From Ascarosepion bandense (taxonomy: Eukaryota > Mollusca > Cephalopoda > Sepiida > Sepiidae), in contig JBBBDQ010000403.1 in assembly GCA_037127315.1 (NCBI GenBank), forward strand, positions 310,001 to 374,000: a DNA stretch of 64,000 nt, given 5' to 3'. A program made the position numbers and the translations under genes. The notes below the pieces were generated by a model. It was not told the DNA's origin, ran no database searches, and was given only the letters and a program-made list of their open reading frames with translations. The number at the start of each line of letters is the position of its first letter. Positions within the stretch are counted from its first letter, which is position 1. Positions 21,621-33,287 of the stretch are shown in pieces.

Positions 21621-22719
21621 TTGATAACTTCTATTTCTAGCAGATGCCTGTATTTGAGTAGACTCCTCTCTAGTCACGTGCTGGAATCTGCTCTGCAGAC
21701 CAATAATACCAAGACGTCTCCTCCTTGACATAGTGATATTCAAACCCAGATTTCATGGTCAAACACTAATGTTTTAGCCACTTAACAATGCACCACTCAA
21801 AAGGCTACTACTTAAGTGGCATCATAATTTCAAAATAGAATATGTAAGCATCACAAATGGAGAATCAAAATTTCAGAATAAAAGGATTTTTAAAATTTTG
21901 GATTACTCTCAGAGTATTACTGATATCATGTAACCAGTACTTCCTGCCACATTGTCAGGTCAACTAAACTGGTTCCATCAACGGATTTTTTTAACGAGGG
22001 TCGATAGAAAATAAAACCTGTTAAAAGACGAATGAACCTTCCTTTAGTGTCAATGGCCACCTAGATATACTGGCTCCACTGCTATATAAGCAGCTAATGT
22101 GGTGATTAAATTGCATCCATTTGTGGAGAGTTTCCTAGACTTCCTGACTGGTCAGGATAGAGGGTTCCCCTGATAGAATAAATAGCCTCATGTCTATGAC
22201 CAAAGCAAGCCTTCAAGAAAGAGAAGATTGCCTATAGCTTGATTTTTTTTTTTTATAAAAACACCTAGAAAGCGATGAGTCACCAAAGCTGATTTGCCCA
22301 ATACATGCTGCACATAAATGAATTGCTCTCCAGTTTTCAACCCAGATATCTGAAAGTAATTGGTCAAGTGCTATGTTGTACAGTGACCCTACAACCACAC
22401 TCAGTCAAGGGAGTAATGATATGATTTTTATTGTCATTAGACATAACAAGGTTATGAGAAATATGTTAGCTTTGCAAGTGCACAATTCATATTTTTTTCA
22501 ATGTCTTATATCAGCAAACTGATTTAATTTCCTTATTAAAACATTTCCAGTTTCAGTTAAAGATAAAAAATATTTCTAACGATCATTAGAAATTGATATT
22601 CACCTTTAGTGTTGTCAATAACTTCTTACATTTGTTTACTCCTTAATAGATGAACATAATATAAATTTTTTTAAAAAATCATTTCCAAACATCACTAGCT
22701 AATTATAAAGTTTATTTTG
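21621..22719. other. Noncoding sequence with a SINE head scrap
   Basis: A short reverse tRNA-like head (gtggtgcattgttaagtgg on the minus strand) lies near 21740-21800. Otherwise nothing recognised. Confidence 0.45.
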
Positions 22720-22935
22720 GACCTTTTTTTTTTTTTTTTTTTTTTTAATCATATCACCCCGAGCAAGGCGGTAACGCCACTGATGTGCAGGGGGCTACGT
22801 GAGAGTGAAAAGATTTGGAAAAGAGAAAGCCAGAAACCACATCCTAAACAGGGAACAAGGGATGAGCCTCTACACCTGTACAGTAGACGTGGGTGGAGTG
22901 TGGACCGGGCGATAGTTTAGTCTATCTACTCCAAT
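22720..22935 (-). mobile_element. Poly-A-tailed SINE-like repeat, family P (copy 2)
   Basis: On the minus strand it runs from actatcgcccggtccacact through tgtttaggatgtggtttct and gtagccccctgcacatcag to tcggggtgatatgatta and a poly-A tail (seen as poly-T at 22723-22746). This is the most complete copy. Confidence 0.8.
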
Positions 22936-23165
22936 TAAAGTGAGTCAAAATTATTCAGACAACTTTGCTGTTGTGATCACATTTTAGTTGTTGTACCCTT
23001 TGAATCTTAATAGGCCTAGCATAGAAATAAATACAATATGAGAGCAGCTAAGAAAGAAAGACAAATGGCAGCTAGTCTTCAGCAATAGCAGTCAAAACCT
23101 GACAGCCACCAGTAGCCGTTGCAACCTAATAAGTAGCTGAGTTAAGCTTAAGGCTCTAAATTTAC

Positions 23166-23425
23166 TAGGAAACAATGGCCTAGTGGTTAAAAGCATTGAT
23201 TTATTAATTTATTGTGAGTTCAATCTCTGGGCAAGCAATAACTAAACAATACTTAATAAAGATAACTAGACAATATCCCTAGAACAAGATTAAATAAAGG
23301 GGGGGGGCTTCAGTTTAGAATTCCCACACATTGATATACAGGGACGCTTGAGGGCACAACAGCTAAAACATTGGGAAAAAGATGACAATAATCTGAATAT
23401 AAACAGCGTAAATTAAGAACAAATC
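23166..23425 (+). mobile_element. SINE with tRNA-like head and P2 tail
   Basis: The head carries atggcctagtggttaaaagc and gtgagttcaatctctgg, resembling A and B boxes. The tail near 23340-23425 (cagctaaaacattggg, gatgacaataatctgaat) matches the P2 tail at 24340-24480. Confidence 0.5.
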
Positions 23426-23724
23426 TATCCCAAACATATGTCCAGTGGAAACAACTAGGATCACAATTTTAACTATTTCTCAGCTTTTATACAAATTCCC
23501 CATTTGTTAGTGGGAGATTATGGTTGTATTTTATAGTTTATCAACCTTTTACAAGCTGCTGAAAGCCGGAAAATACTTTTAAACATTCTAAGAATTTTTT
23601 TGGAGATATCAATATATAGTTATAATAAATAAATATACATTTTATATATACATATGTTTATGCAACAGCTTTAGGGATGAAATGTTGCAAATTGGAGATG
23701 TATACCCTATTTAAAGATTTTTCA

Positions 23725-23960
23725 TAGGTTGTCTACAGTAGTATAGTGGTTAGCTTGAAATGAGAAACCAATAAGCGAAGTTCAAATTCAGGTTGAGATT
23801 ATTACATTCACTTTCTCACAAATACCTTTGAGAAAGACGTGAATTCTACTTTTCTCCATACTTCCCCAGCTATCGGTATATAGCAGATTAGACTGGACTA
23901 TTACTGCAGTTGGCAACCTATATAGGACAACTCTGAATTTATAGCCGTACATGGTCTTGG
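23725..23960 (+). mobile_element. SINE, family A relative
   Basis: Head agtatagtggttagcttgaa with B-box-like gaagttcaaattcagg. The body contains cccagctatcggtatatagc and gcagttggcaacctat, the family A arrangement, but diverged. Confidence 0.6.
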
Positions 23961-24225
23961 CATAGTATAGTTGCAATATAAACCTCAGGTTGGCTTTGTG
24001 AGTGTTGAAAAAAATGGAAAGCCTGAGCAGACAAGCTTGTTTGGAAATGAGGAGGAATAACAGTGATTTGCAATTTGCCTTCGAATCAAAACAGCTCTGA
24101 TGAGGTTTACAGAATATGCTTTTTGATGCACAAGTTTTTTTTAAATCTGGGGGTGGGTAAACTTTAAATAAAAAGAAAAGAAAAATATTGCTCTTCAGGT
24201 GAAAACAACCGATTCAATTAAAAGG

Positions 24226-24480
24226 TCGATATAGGTATTGGTGGGTTCCAGGGACTTGACCCAAAGAGTTGCGAGTTCAATACCAAACTACAGTAGTGGT
24301 GAACAAATAATGATATACCTCAGTGATCAAAATAAAAGGTTCAGTTCAAAATTCCTAGCACCTGAAGAAGACTGGAGCATACACTGGCAGAAATGTCATA
24401 AACATGGTAATAAAAATGAGGACAATAGTCTGAATAAGATATAATGTAAATACTACCTTATCTCAGAAGTAGAAACAAAT
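24226..24480 (+). mobile_element. SINE with tRNA-like head and P2 tail
   Basis: Head-like sequence with gttgcgagttcaataccaaa is followed by cctagcacctgaagaagact, cataaacatggtaataaaaa and ctcagaagtagaaacaa. The tail matches the right arm of the inverted repeat at 56480-56660 almost throughout. It has a CTGAAGA...GAAA...GTC arrangement reminiscent of a hammerhead but with poor stems. The 68-codon ORF across it is not a gene. Confidence 0.55.
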
Positions 24481-24699
24481 TGTTAAGAGAATATTAAATT
24501 TACAAAATTGATCTGTAAAGAGTGAAACAAGATATTCCAAGTTATTTATGGAAGGTACTTGAGTTGGAATTTCGTTTCAAGAACAATGTCCTTTTCTTTT
24601 AATCTTCTACTCAACTGACTGCATTGTAGCAGTTCAATCTTGCTTGACAGAAATCCCATGCTAGAATCTTTAAATTAAAATGTTTACATAAAAAAAATC

Positions 24700-24850
24700 A
24701 TGGGTGGGTGGATGTTTGGGCAGAAGAGAGGGATTCATACTTTTGGAAGGGTATCTGTGTGCAAAATTGAATACAATGGCTTCAGCTGAAATTTAAACTA
24801 GCTATACCAGTCCTACTTTCCACACCAATAACCACTACACTATATGCAGA
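24700..24850 (-). mobile_element. SINE, family A relative (partial)
   Basis: The minus strand has atagtgtagtggttattggt and a B-box-like agtttaaatttcagc, followed by the family A body up to accatgattttttt. Confidence 0.5.
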
Positions 24851-26457
24851 TCTTGTTACTGGGCAAAAAGTGTCAAACTATTCAAAAGAATTATTTTGAC
24901 TTGTTGGATATACAAAATTTCATTTTGTTTTGTTCTCTTTCTGAAAGTTCAAAGCATTCACTAAGCAGAAATAAAACCTGAAGCTCTTGAAGCCCTTAAA
25001 TCCCCACACTGTTATTATACAATTGTCACATGCATTGTGTTCAAAATAGGGTACATGGAATAGAAATTAATCAACTATTGCAGTGCACCAGTAAAGAAAC
25101 CTTTTATCAAGATATCTACCAATGGTGCAGGGAAAATATTTTCATGCCTTTCTTAAAAACATTAATTTAAAGTAAACAGACTCCTTTTGAAATTTGAATG
25201 AATACCATTTTTGTGAACATAACTCCATACTTATAGTACTATATAGTTAAGATAAAGCTTATTTACACCATACCCCACCAAACAAAAAAAAAAATAATAA
25301 AAAAAACAAAAACATATGCAATCAATTGCTGATAACCTGAAAAGTGAATGGTGTAATTTCCAGAGGGTCTATCTACAAATGAAACTTTGAAGTCGGGGTG
25401 TTGAAGGTAACATCAATCAGCTAAATGACAAACCACACACACACATATCTCCAGATGAAGAGAACCAACAGATTTAGAATCAAATTTTCAAGGCATTTAC
25501 TTTTTTTTAAAAAAGTGCTCAATACAATATAGATCATAGCACATAATACTGTTTTCTACATTCAATATAAATTATTTTCACCATAGTTATTGAACATTGC
25601 CTGATGATGAGATAAATCTTGAAACGGAAATTTGTGTCACAATGTAAATTAATTTTAAATAAAACGTGTGCACACACACACACGCACACATTACCATGTA
25701 GTCACTCTTAATCCCCACAGCATTAAAAAGTATTCTCTTTCTCATAAGCAAAATGAAATGAGTTAAGCTGATGCAACTAAAGTTAAATAATGACCAATGG
25801 AAACATGATCACCTGATGGCAAAAAATAGCACATCACCGTGTGGAGACACATGATCCAATATGAAGAAATAAATAAGAGCAATACGTATAATCAGTTAGA
25901 CAGCAGATCTTAAGAGATTTGTTAAATAGATTGAATTGTATGTCCAATTCTTATATTAAGAGTTAAGTTGAATTGCAAACCTTAAGAAATAAAGATTCAT
26001 TTTTCAGGTCACTGATAGATATGGAGGCTGCAAAACGATGAGGCTAAATATTCTATCCAACTTATCACCATTAATCCCATGCAACATAGGAACATTTGAC
26101 TACATAGTCATAAACCAAAAAGCAATGGTGAATTACCAATTGTGTTAATCACTGAATATAAAAGCATGTATGATCTTTCCACTTAAAAAAAAAACGAAAA
26201 AAACTAAGAACACTTCAGTCAAATCAATGTTGACTTATCACTTACGCTGTTGAAAATGGGGAATAGGAAATGAACATCACTTGGCAACAGAAGATTGCAA
26301 CTTCAAGTCAAAGCTTATAGCTAAATGACACAACCATGCATGTGATAAAGAAAGTAAAGAATAAACCAAAGAAAAAGAGAGAGGGAGGGAAAGAAGAAAA
26401 AGAGAAAGAACGAGAGGAAAAAAAGTATATTTGTGATTCCAGAGTTAAGTGTTTTTT

Positions 26458-26493
<36 letters not shown>

Positions 26494-26734
26494 TTTAATT
26501 TATTCTCATATTGCATACATCACACATGCCATTCCACACAGACGTTTCTTTTGTATTATTTTTGCACTATATTAAATTTTAACAAAATTTAAATACTGAG
26601 GTTTGTTGTTCATCTCTTGTTTATCTTCCTTATATGCGTATCTAACCCTACAAAAGAAACCATACACTACCAGAATAGAAAAGCCTGGCAAAATGCTAAC
26701 AGTTTTTTTTAAATTTTATGTTGTGGCAAAATGG

Positions 26735-26786
<52 letters not shown>

Positions 26787-27499
26787 GTGTCAGTGCATAA
26801 ATGGTGAGAATAATCCAAAAAGATTACCTTAATATAAAATATTAATTGGTAAATCCACTTGATGGGTGTTAACCAGAGCCTCAACGCGTCATATTTGTTA
26901 TAAACTATAATTCATTTCAATGAGTTTAATTAGCTCGTATCATCAGACATTTACAATATTTCCTCTATCTGGTACAAAATTTCTTAAAAGAGAGGGATAA
27001 TAATAAAAATAATAATAAACATAAGATTACAAACAAACAAATAAATGTAAGGGAAAAGAGAAAAAGGAAAAAGAAAAGAAAGGGAGGGAATAAAGAAGAA
27101 AGAGAGAGTCCAGTTCCAAATATGGGTAGTATCCTTTGAAGTTGTTCAGACTGTCTTGAGATGGTTTGACCTCTGAAAAAAACCAATTCCTTTGACTTTT
27201 GTCAGCTGTTTTACTCCATTAGGTCAACCTACTTACATATACTAACTTCTCTCCACATATGTGTACATTCCCCACATATACTAACAATGTGATTTTGTTT
27301 AAGTTTACATATCTACTGATTTCTTTTATTCTTTTTGGGTCCTAGCGGGTTTTCATACTCACACATATATACACTTCATAATACGCACTCACATATCATT
27401 GTTCAATAAATTGTCGTATTCTCAGTTCTGCATATATTTTTATATACACAAAACATATACGAGACAATTAAGTACATATTTATGCCCATATATCCAAAC

Positions 27500-27548
<49 letters not shown>

Positions 27549-27649
27549 CGCATACATACACAAACATGACCACATACTCGCACACATCCATATATATAAG
27601 TTATAGCTTATACAAGTGTACTAGTAGTTTTTTTCTATGCCCTGTATTT
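24851..27649. other. Noncoding sequence with microsatellites
   Basis: No gene seen. There are (GT)n at about 26460-26490, (TA)n at about 26738-26774 and 27509-27531, and (CA)n near 25671-25684. A block at 25440-25530 (ctccagatgaagagaaccaa, aaaaaagtgctcaatacaat) recurs at 52600-52690 as an unclassified dispersed repeat. Near 25600 the text cctgatgatgagataaatcttgaaacg is a further, weak hammerhead-like arrangement. Confidence 0.5.
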
Positions 27650-27860
27650 TCTTTTTTAATCATATCACCCCGAGCAAGGCGGTAACGCCACTGATGTGCA
27701 GGGGGCTACATAAGAGTGAAAAGATTGGAAAAGAGAAAGCCAGAAACCACATCCTAAACAAGCAAACAAGGGATGAGCCTCTACACCTGTTCAATAGACG
27801 TGGGTGGAGTCTCAAACTGGGCGATAGACTAAACTATCTACTCCAATTGAAAAAAAATTA
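27650..27860 (-). mobile_element. Poly-A-tailed SINE-like repeat, family P (copy 3)
   Basis: Same structure as copy 2, with the tail as poly-T near 27650. The first part reads accccgagcaaggcggtaac on the plus strand. Confidence 0.8.
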
Positions 27861-28506
27861 AAAAAAAAAGAGTGAAAAGATTGGAAAAGAGAAAGCTAGA
27901 AAAAGACCCTGTGCATTTGTGTACATTTAATTTCCAAATGAAGTGGTAATTTTATTTTATTTTTTAATTCTTAATATATATTACCTGTTTATATCTATTG
28001 ATACCATTTTATTTCATTTGGGTTGTTGATTTATCCATATATGAGTAGAAAATCATCACCCTAGGAAAGTTATAGTTCGAGCATGTATAATTGATTTTAT
28101 CTAAAGTTGGCATACTTCGCCTCTAATTAGGTGTTCCCATGAGCTAATTAAACTCACTGAAATGAACTATAGTTTATAACAAATGATACATTGAGTTTTC
28201 CTTTATAAACTATAATCCCCCACCAATAGCATGACTAAAAATAAAATGCAATTTTTAGGTGCTGAGTATAAAATGACTTATGTAATTTTAATAAACATCT
28301 CTGGTTATTGGTGTCACAACATATACTGAGATTACATGTATTTTAATTTTAAAAATTATATTAATCTGTAAGTAATAGACTACCATGATGCAATTTACTT
28401 TGTCGAAAATTTCAAAAAGGCATGCTGTACAGAAGCACCAATATGAACATTTCAGAGTATCTGAGGGCAGTGCAGAGGATTAGGAAAGAGTTGGATGAGT
28501 CTATCT
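27861..28506. other. AT-rich noncoding sequence
   Basis: No supported gene. A block around 28110-28210 (gagctaattaaactcactga, agtttataacaaat) is a reverse-complement match to about 26890-26945, so a dispersed inverted repeat pair exists across 26.9-28.2 kb. Confidence 0.45.
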
Positions 28507-28627
28507 AATGGTGATTACAAAGGCATTTAGAATGGTCACTAGTAATGGTGATTACAAAGGCATTTAGAATGGTCACTAGTAATGGTGATTACAAAGGCAT
28601 TTAGAATGGTCACTAGTAATGGTGATG
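28507..28627. repeat. 37-bp tandem repeat, 3.3 copies
   Basis: Identical 37-bp units (starting taatggtgattacaaaggca) at 28507-28543, 28544-28580 and 28581-28617, with a partial fourth. Confidence 0.95.

Positions 28628-28664
<37 letters not shown>
28626..28664. repeat. (TA)n microsatellite
   Basis: About 19 TA units joining the 37-bp repeats to the purine-rich satellite. Confidence 0.95.
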
Positions 28665-28686
<22 letters not shown>

Positions 28687-29535
28687 CGGATGGACGGAGA
28701 GGGATGGATACAGAGAGAGAGACGGATGGATACAGAGAAAGAGAGAGAGAGACGGATGGACGGAGAGGGATGGACACAGAGAGAGAGAGAGAGAGACGGA
28801 GAGGGACGGACAGAGAGAGAGAGAGAGAGAGAGACGGAGAGGGACGATACAGAGAGAGAGAGAGAGAGACGACGGATACAGAGAGAGAGAGAGACGGAGA
28901 GACGGACAGAGAGAGAGAGAGAGAGAAGGAGAGGGACGGACGGACAGAGAGAGAGAGAGAGAGAGGGACGGATACAGAGAGAGAGAGAGAGAGGGACGGA
29001 TACAGAGAGAGAGAGAGAGAGACGGACAGAGAGAGAGGGAGAGACGGATACAGAGAGAGAGAGAGACGGATACAGAGAGAGAGAGAGAGAGACGGACAGA
29101 GAGAGAGAGAGAGAGACGGACAGAGAGAGAGAGAGAGAGAGAGAGACGGATGGACGGAGAGGACGGACAGAGAGAGAGAGAGAGAGACGGATGGACGGAG
29201 AGGGACGGACAGAGAGAGAGAAAGAGAGAGAGACGGAGAGGGACGGGATACAGAGAGAGAGAAAGAGAGAGACGGAGAGGGACGGACAGAGAGAGAGACG
29301 GAGAGGGACGGATATAGAGAGAGAGAGAAAGAGAAAGAGAGAGAGACGGAGAGAGACGGAGAGAGAGAAAGAGAGAGACAGAGAGAGAGAGAGAGAGAAA
29401 GAGAGAGACGGATAGAGAGAAAGAGAGAGAGACAGATAGAGAGAAAGAGAGAGAGACGGATAGAGAGAAAGAGAGAGAGAGATGGATAGAGAGAAAGAGA
29501 GAGAGACTGATAGAGAGAAAGAGAGAGAGACGGAC
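28665..29535. repeat. (GA)n/GACGGA satellite
   Basis: Runs of GA of varied length are separated by gacgga, ggatgg and gatacagaga units. The plus strand is almost wholly A and G with scattered C and T. Long ORFs on both strands (up to 501 codons, Arg/Glu-rich or Ser/Pro/Leu-rich) exist only because the repeat lacks stop codons and are not genes. Confidence 0.9.
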
Positions 29536-30010
29536 GGAGAGGGACGGACACGGAGAGACGGAGAGGGACGGAGCACGGAGGGACGGAGAGGGACGGACAC
29601 GGAGGGACGGAGAGAGGGACGGACACGGAGGGACGGAGAGGGACGGACACGGAGGGACGGGGAGGGACGGAGCACGGAGGGACGGAGAGGGACGATACGG
29701 AGGGACGGAGAGGGACGGACACGGAGGGACGGAGAGGGACGGACACGGAGGGACGGAGAGGGACGGACACGGAGGGACGGAGAGGGACGGACGGACGGAG
29801 GGACGGAGAGGGACGGACACGGAGGGACGGAGAGGGACGGACACGGAGGGACGGAGAGGGACGGACACGGAGGGACGGACACGGGGAGAGGGACGGACAC
29901 GGAGGGACGACGACGAGGACGGACACGGAGGGACGGAGAGGGACGGACACGCGAGGGACGGAGAGGGACGGACACGGAGGGACGGACACGGAGGGACGGA
30001 GAGGGAGAGA
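29536..30010. repeat. 24-bp GC-rich tandem satellite
   Basis: Tandem 24-bp units of the form gagagggacggacacggagg plus gacg, with units of altered length near 29640-29700 and 29880-29960. It is a higher-GC, more ordered derivative of the preceding block. Confidence 0.9.
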
Positions 30011-30125
30011 CAGATTAACGGAGAGAGAGACAGACACCCGGAGAGGGAGAGACAGATTAACGGAGAGGGAGAGACAGATTAACGGATGCATGAAGATTGA
30101 TGCATGCATGGATGGATGGATGATA
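30004..30125. repeat. agagacagattaacgg repeats and GGAT microsatellite
   Basis: Three or so units of gagggagagacagattaacg are followed by an atgcatg/ggatggat tract, marking the right edge of the satellite. Confidence 0.85.
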
Positions 30126-31564
30126 AGATACATTATGAAGCTTCATTATCAGCTTGGATTGACTTGACTGAAATAATCTTCAGTCTCTTGTCATAATTCA
30201 AGGCCAACTTAAACTTTAACATTTTTAACTTTCATTCTATCCCTCTACCTATCCATCCATCAGCAATGTGATATTCCTGGGTTTCTCAAAAGTTTTGGGT
30301 CTTTCAACATTGTATTCTCTTCCCCATGCAACCCAATGAATACTTATCAGACCCTGATTTCCTCTCAGCAATAGGCTTTTTACAAACTTTGCCTCTATTT
30401 TGGTATTGATATATTTTGATGGTTATGTGGTTCCATAGTTTTAAACGTTTTTGTCACAACCTCTAGCCCAAAACATTTGAGTTCTGCTTGATCATTATTT
30501 TTATGAGTTTTTTAGGCTTTAGGTAGAGTTTGGTGACAATTTCATTACCAGGATAATAATGCACTGATTGTGGCAAGTTTTTTTTTTTTCTTAGTTCAAG
30601 AAAGGGAATTTGTCCCTATTTTTCTTGGTAAACCTTGTCTGAACTTATAACCACATGCACACACAATTGAATAAAAAAAAAAAAAAAAAAAAGAAAAGAA
30701 AAAAAACTGCTCATGGCTACGTTGAATGAAACCTTTTTACCTACCAGATAATGCTCAATTTAAATAAAACAACCATTTTGTTCATGAACAAACAGCTATT
30801 ATATATAAAATAACTATGTACACGCAAGCCAGTAATTGCCTTAACTCAAACAATCATTTATCCACAAACCAATGACTAGCACAATCAAAACAATTATTTC
30901 TGTAAAAGTTAGTTTAACAAAACTTAAGTTTAATGGTTAATTACACCAAAATAACTATCACTATAGATGTGCAGGTTGGGATAGGGGATGGACAAAGAAA
31001 AAAAAAAAAAAAAGGTCTCTTGCCAGTGCATCCAATACAGTATATACAATATCAGTAATTCACGTCTATCCCTCGACCCGATCGAACAACACAAATCAAT
31101 GGCAACATTGACAACTACTTCACCAGCAAGCACTAATGAGAGAAGCCTATCCTCCCCAATAAATAATAACAAACGTAATGGTTAGCCTAAACAAAATTAT
31201 GTACAAGTTAGTTGACGAAACTTAAGTCTAGCGGCTATCTAAATTATGCATACAGCTGGGGAATTTATTGAAATGATGGCAGAAAATGAAACATACAAAT
31301 AATAAAACTTGCTAGACCCTGATAATTTCATGGTACTGACACTTAAAATTATTATCTCATGTCACCACTTATTTTCTCCTTTGCCTGTATCTTCGCATTC
31401 TTTTCATCCCTTCCATTTTTGTTACCTGTTCATTTTTATCTATGCTATATAAACATGAATTAGTTTCAGATATGTTCTGATGAGATTCTTTCCTGTGGTG
31501 ACTTGACTACATGAATTTAATTGTGTCACAAGATTGATAACTGGGTCTCACCATTTTCCTATTG
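30126..31564. other. AT-rich noncoding sequence
   Basis: No gene supported. Opposed ORFs near 30930-31185 overlap a poly-A run and show no domain. Confidence 0.5.
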
Positions 31565-31700
31565 AACTAGCTAGATGCAAAGATGACAACTACTTTTTCA
31601 CATTTCTTTCTTGTCTCCTCGATGACTACAGTTTCCAAGAATTTAAATGCAACATCAATTGCCATCTTCTGTCTCCCTGAACCCTGTTCCTTTATTGTTC
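31565..31700 (+). pseudogene. Non-LTR retrotransposon pol C-terminal scrap
   Basis: In one plus-strand frame the sequence ends with FQEFKCNINCHLLSP and a stop. This is the same protein terminus as the LINE at 32292-32868 (LQEFKCKVNSHLLSH). Only some 40 codons are recognisable. Confidence 0.5.
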
Positions 31701-32130
31701 TTTTCTCTGCTTGGGGTGAAGTTTTATGTGTGTGTCTCTTAAATGGCAATTGCTTGCAGGGCAAATGTAATATGCCAAGCTATTGTAAACTCAGATTTTA
31801 AAGAAAAAATTTACATAGGAGTAAACATAAAACATTCTTTATAGATAAATATGTGAACAGCACAATGATTTTCAAATATGTATGAGAAATTAAGAGAAAC
31901 CAAATCACACAAAAAATATGTAAAATAAGGAAAACAGCATCAGTCTAGAACAATAAATCCCCAAATTAAACTAAGTCTGGAGGAGAAAATAGCTATAATT
32001 ACCTTCTCAGACCAACACAAACTTCTAAATAAATAATCAGAATTTGTCTCAAAATGCAAACATTTTTACTACCTTAAAAAAAAAAAGAAAAAAAAGAAAA
32101 GAACCCAAACCAATCAATAAGTAAATTTTT

Positions 32131-32868
32131 TTCTTTTTTGAAATCATATTGCCCCATGCAAGGCATTTTACTTTAAGTTATGGGAAAGAGTGACAAGTTA
32201 TCGGAGGTGTTAGGAATTGGGTAAGAGAAGGATGAGAATACTGACGAGAGTGGAGTGGACGGAGAAAAGAGCATGAGAGGGAGGAAGCAAGTTAGTGAGA
32301 TAGAAGATGACTATTGACTTTACATTTAAATTCTTGGAGATTACTTGCTTCTCTGACAGCTACAAATGAAAGGGAATTTGACAGGTGGGAAGTGGGAGAA
32401 AAGAAGCTGCTAGAGTAGAATTTGCGTTTACATTTTATTGTTTTTACAGTAAAAGGGTGGGACCTAGTTGCTGATCTTGTTGCTCGAGAAAATTCGTACA
32501 TAGGGGGCACCAGTGAGCTAAGCTCATCGAAGCAAAAGCTGTGAAAGTATTTGTAGAAGAGACACAGGGAAGCCACATTGAGCTGGTGAGAAAGTGACTG
32601 TATCTGAGCTGCCAAGTCGGGATCGATCACATTACAGATTCTTTGTTGGATTTTGTCAAGGACCCCTAGGTGGATAACAAGAGCACCCGACCAGATATGG
32701 TAGCAGTATTCAATGCACAGGCAGATGATAGATTTATATGTGTGCAGGATAGTTTCAGACGGGAAAAATTTTCCAGCCCTACACAGAGGACTGACCCTCT
32801 TAGCAGCGGATTCTATATAGTCATTTCACTTGAGGTCTGTTGTGAGAGTTAACCCAAGGAGGCACAGT
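32131..32868 (-). pseudogene. 5'-truncated LINE: reverse transcriptase C-terminus and 3' UTR
   Basis: The minus-strand frame from about 32860 to 32292 reads LCLLGLTLTTDLK, a TGA stop where Trp is expected, then NDYIESAAKRVSPLCRAGKF. It continues through CIEYCYHIWSGA, VLDKIQQRICNVIDPDL, SLCLFYKYFH and LQEFKCKVNSHLLSH before a normal stop. This is the C-terminal thumb/connector of a jockey/CR1-type non-LTR retrotransposon; the clade is not fixed. The 3' UTR (32291-32150) ends in gcaatatgatttc and an A-rich tail (poly-T on the plus strand). The element is truncated at the 5' end, the usual fate of LINE copies. A sister copy is at 44030-44384. Confidence 0.7.
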
Positions 32869-33242
32869 TAACTAACCCGAACACATACAAACATTCAACC
32901 AACAATAAAATAATCAATAATAAAAAGTTAACACCATAAATGTCCAAAAAACTGCATCCAGTCTCACAATTATTTCTATACAATAGCCTCTAGAATAATT
33001 TAAAACATAACCATTACTGTTCACCAAAATAACTGTTTAAACAATACAACAGACTACCCACAATTCATCACTGACTAGCACATATAGTCAACCAAAAACA
33101 CAATGCACATGACCTGAACATTGGGTTCAGACATGAAACAGATTGTCGTCTCTAGGGGTTGACTTCAATGTCCACTGTTATATGTACATATGCTCTATAC
33201 TTAATATTGAGCATTTTAATCCATAAATATAGCATACTGTAA

Positions 33243-33287
<45 letters not shown>

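Noticed and set aside
28539..30133. ORFs of 430-501 codons on the minus strand and 178-261 codons on the plus strand
   Set aside because: They lie wholly in the purine satellite, exist in several frames on both strands, and are just repeat translations (Ser/Pro/Leu or Arg/Glu) with no domain or start context.
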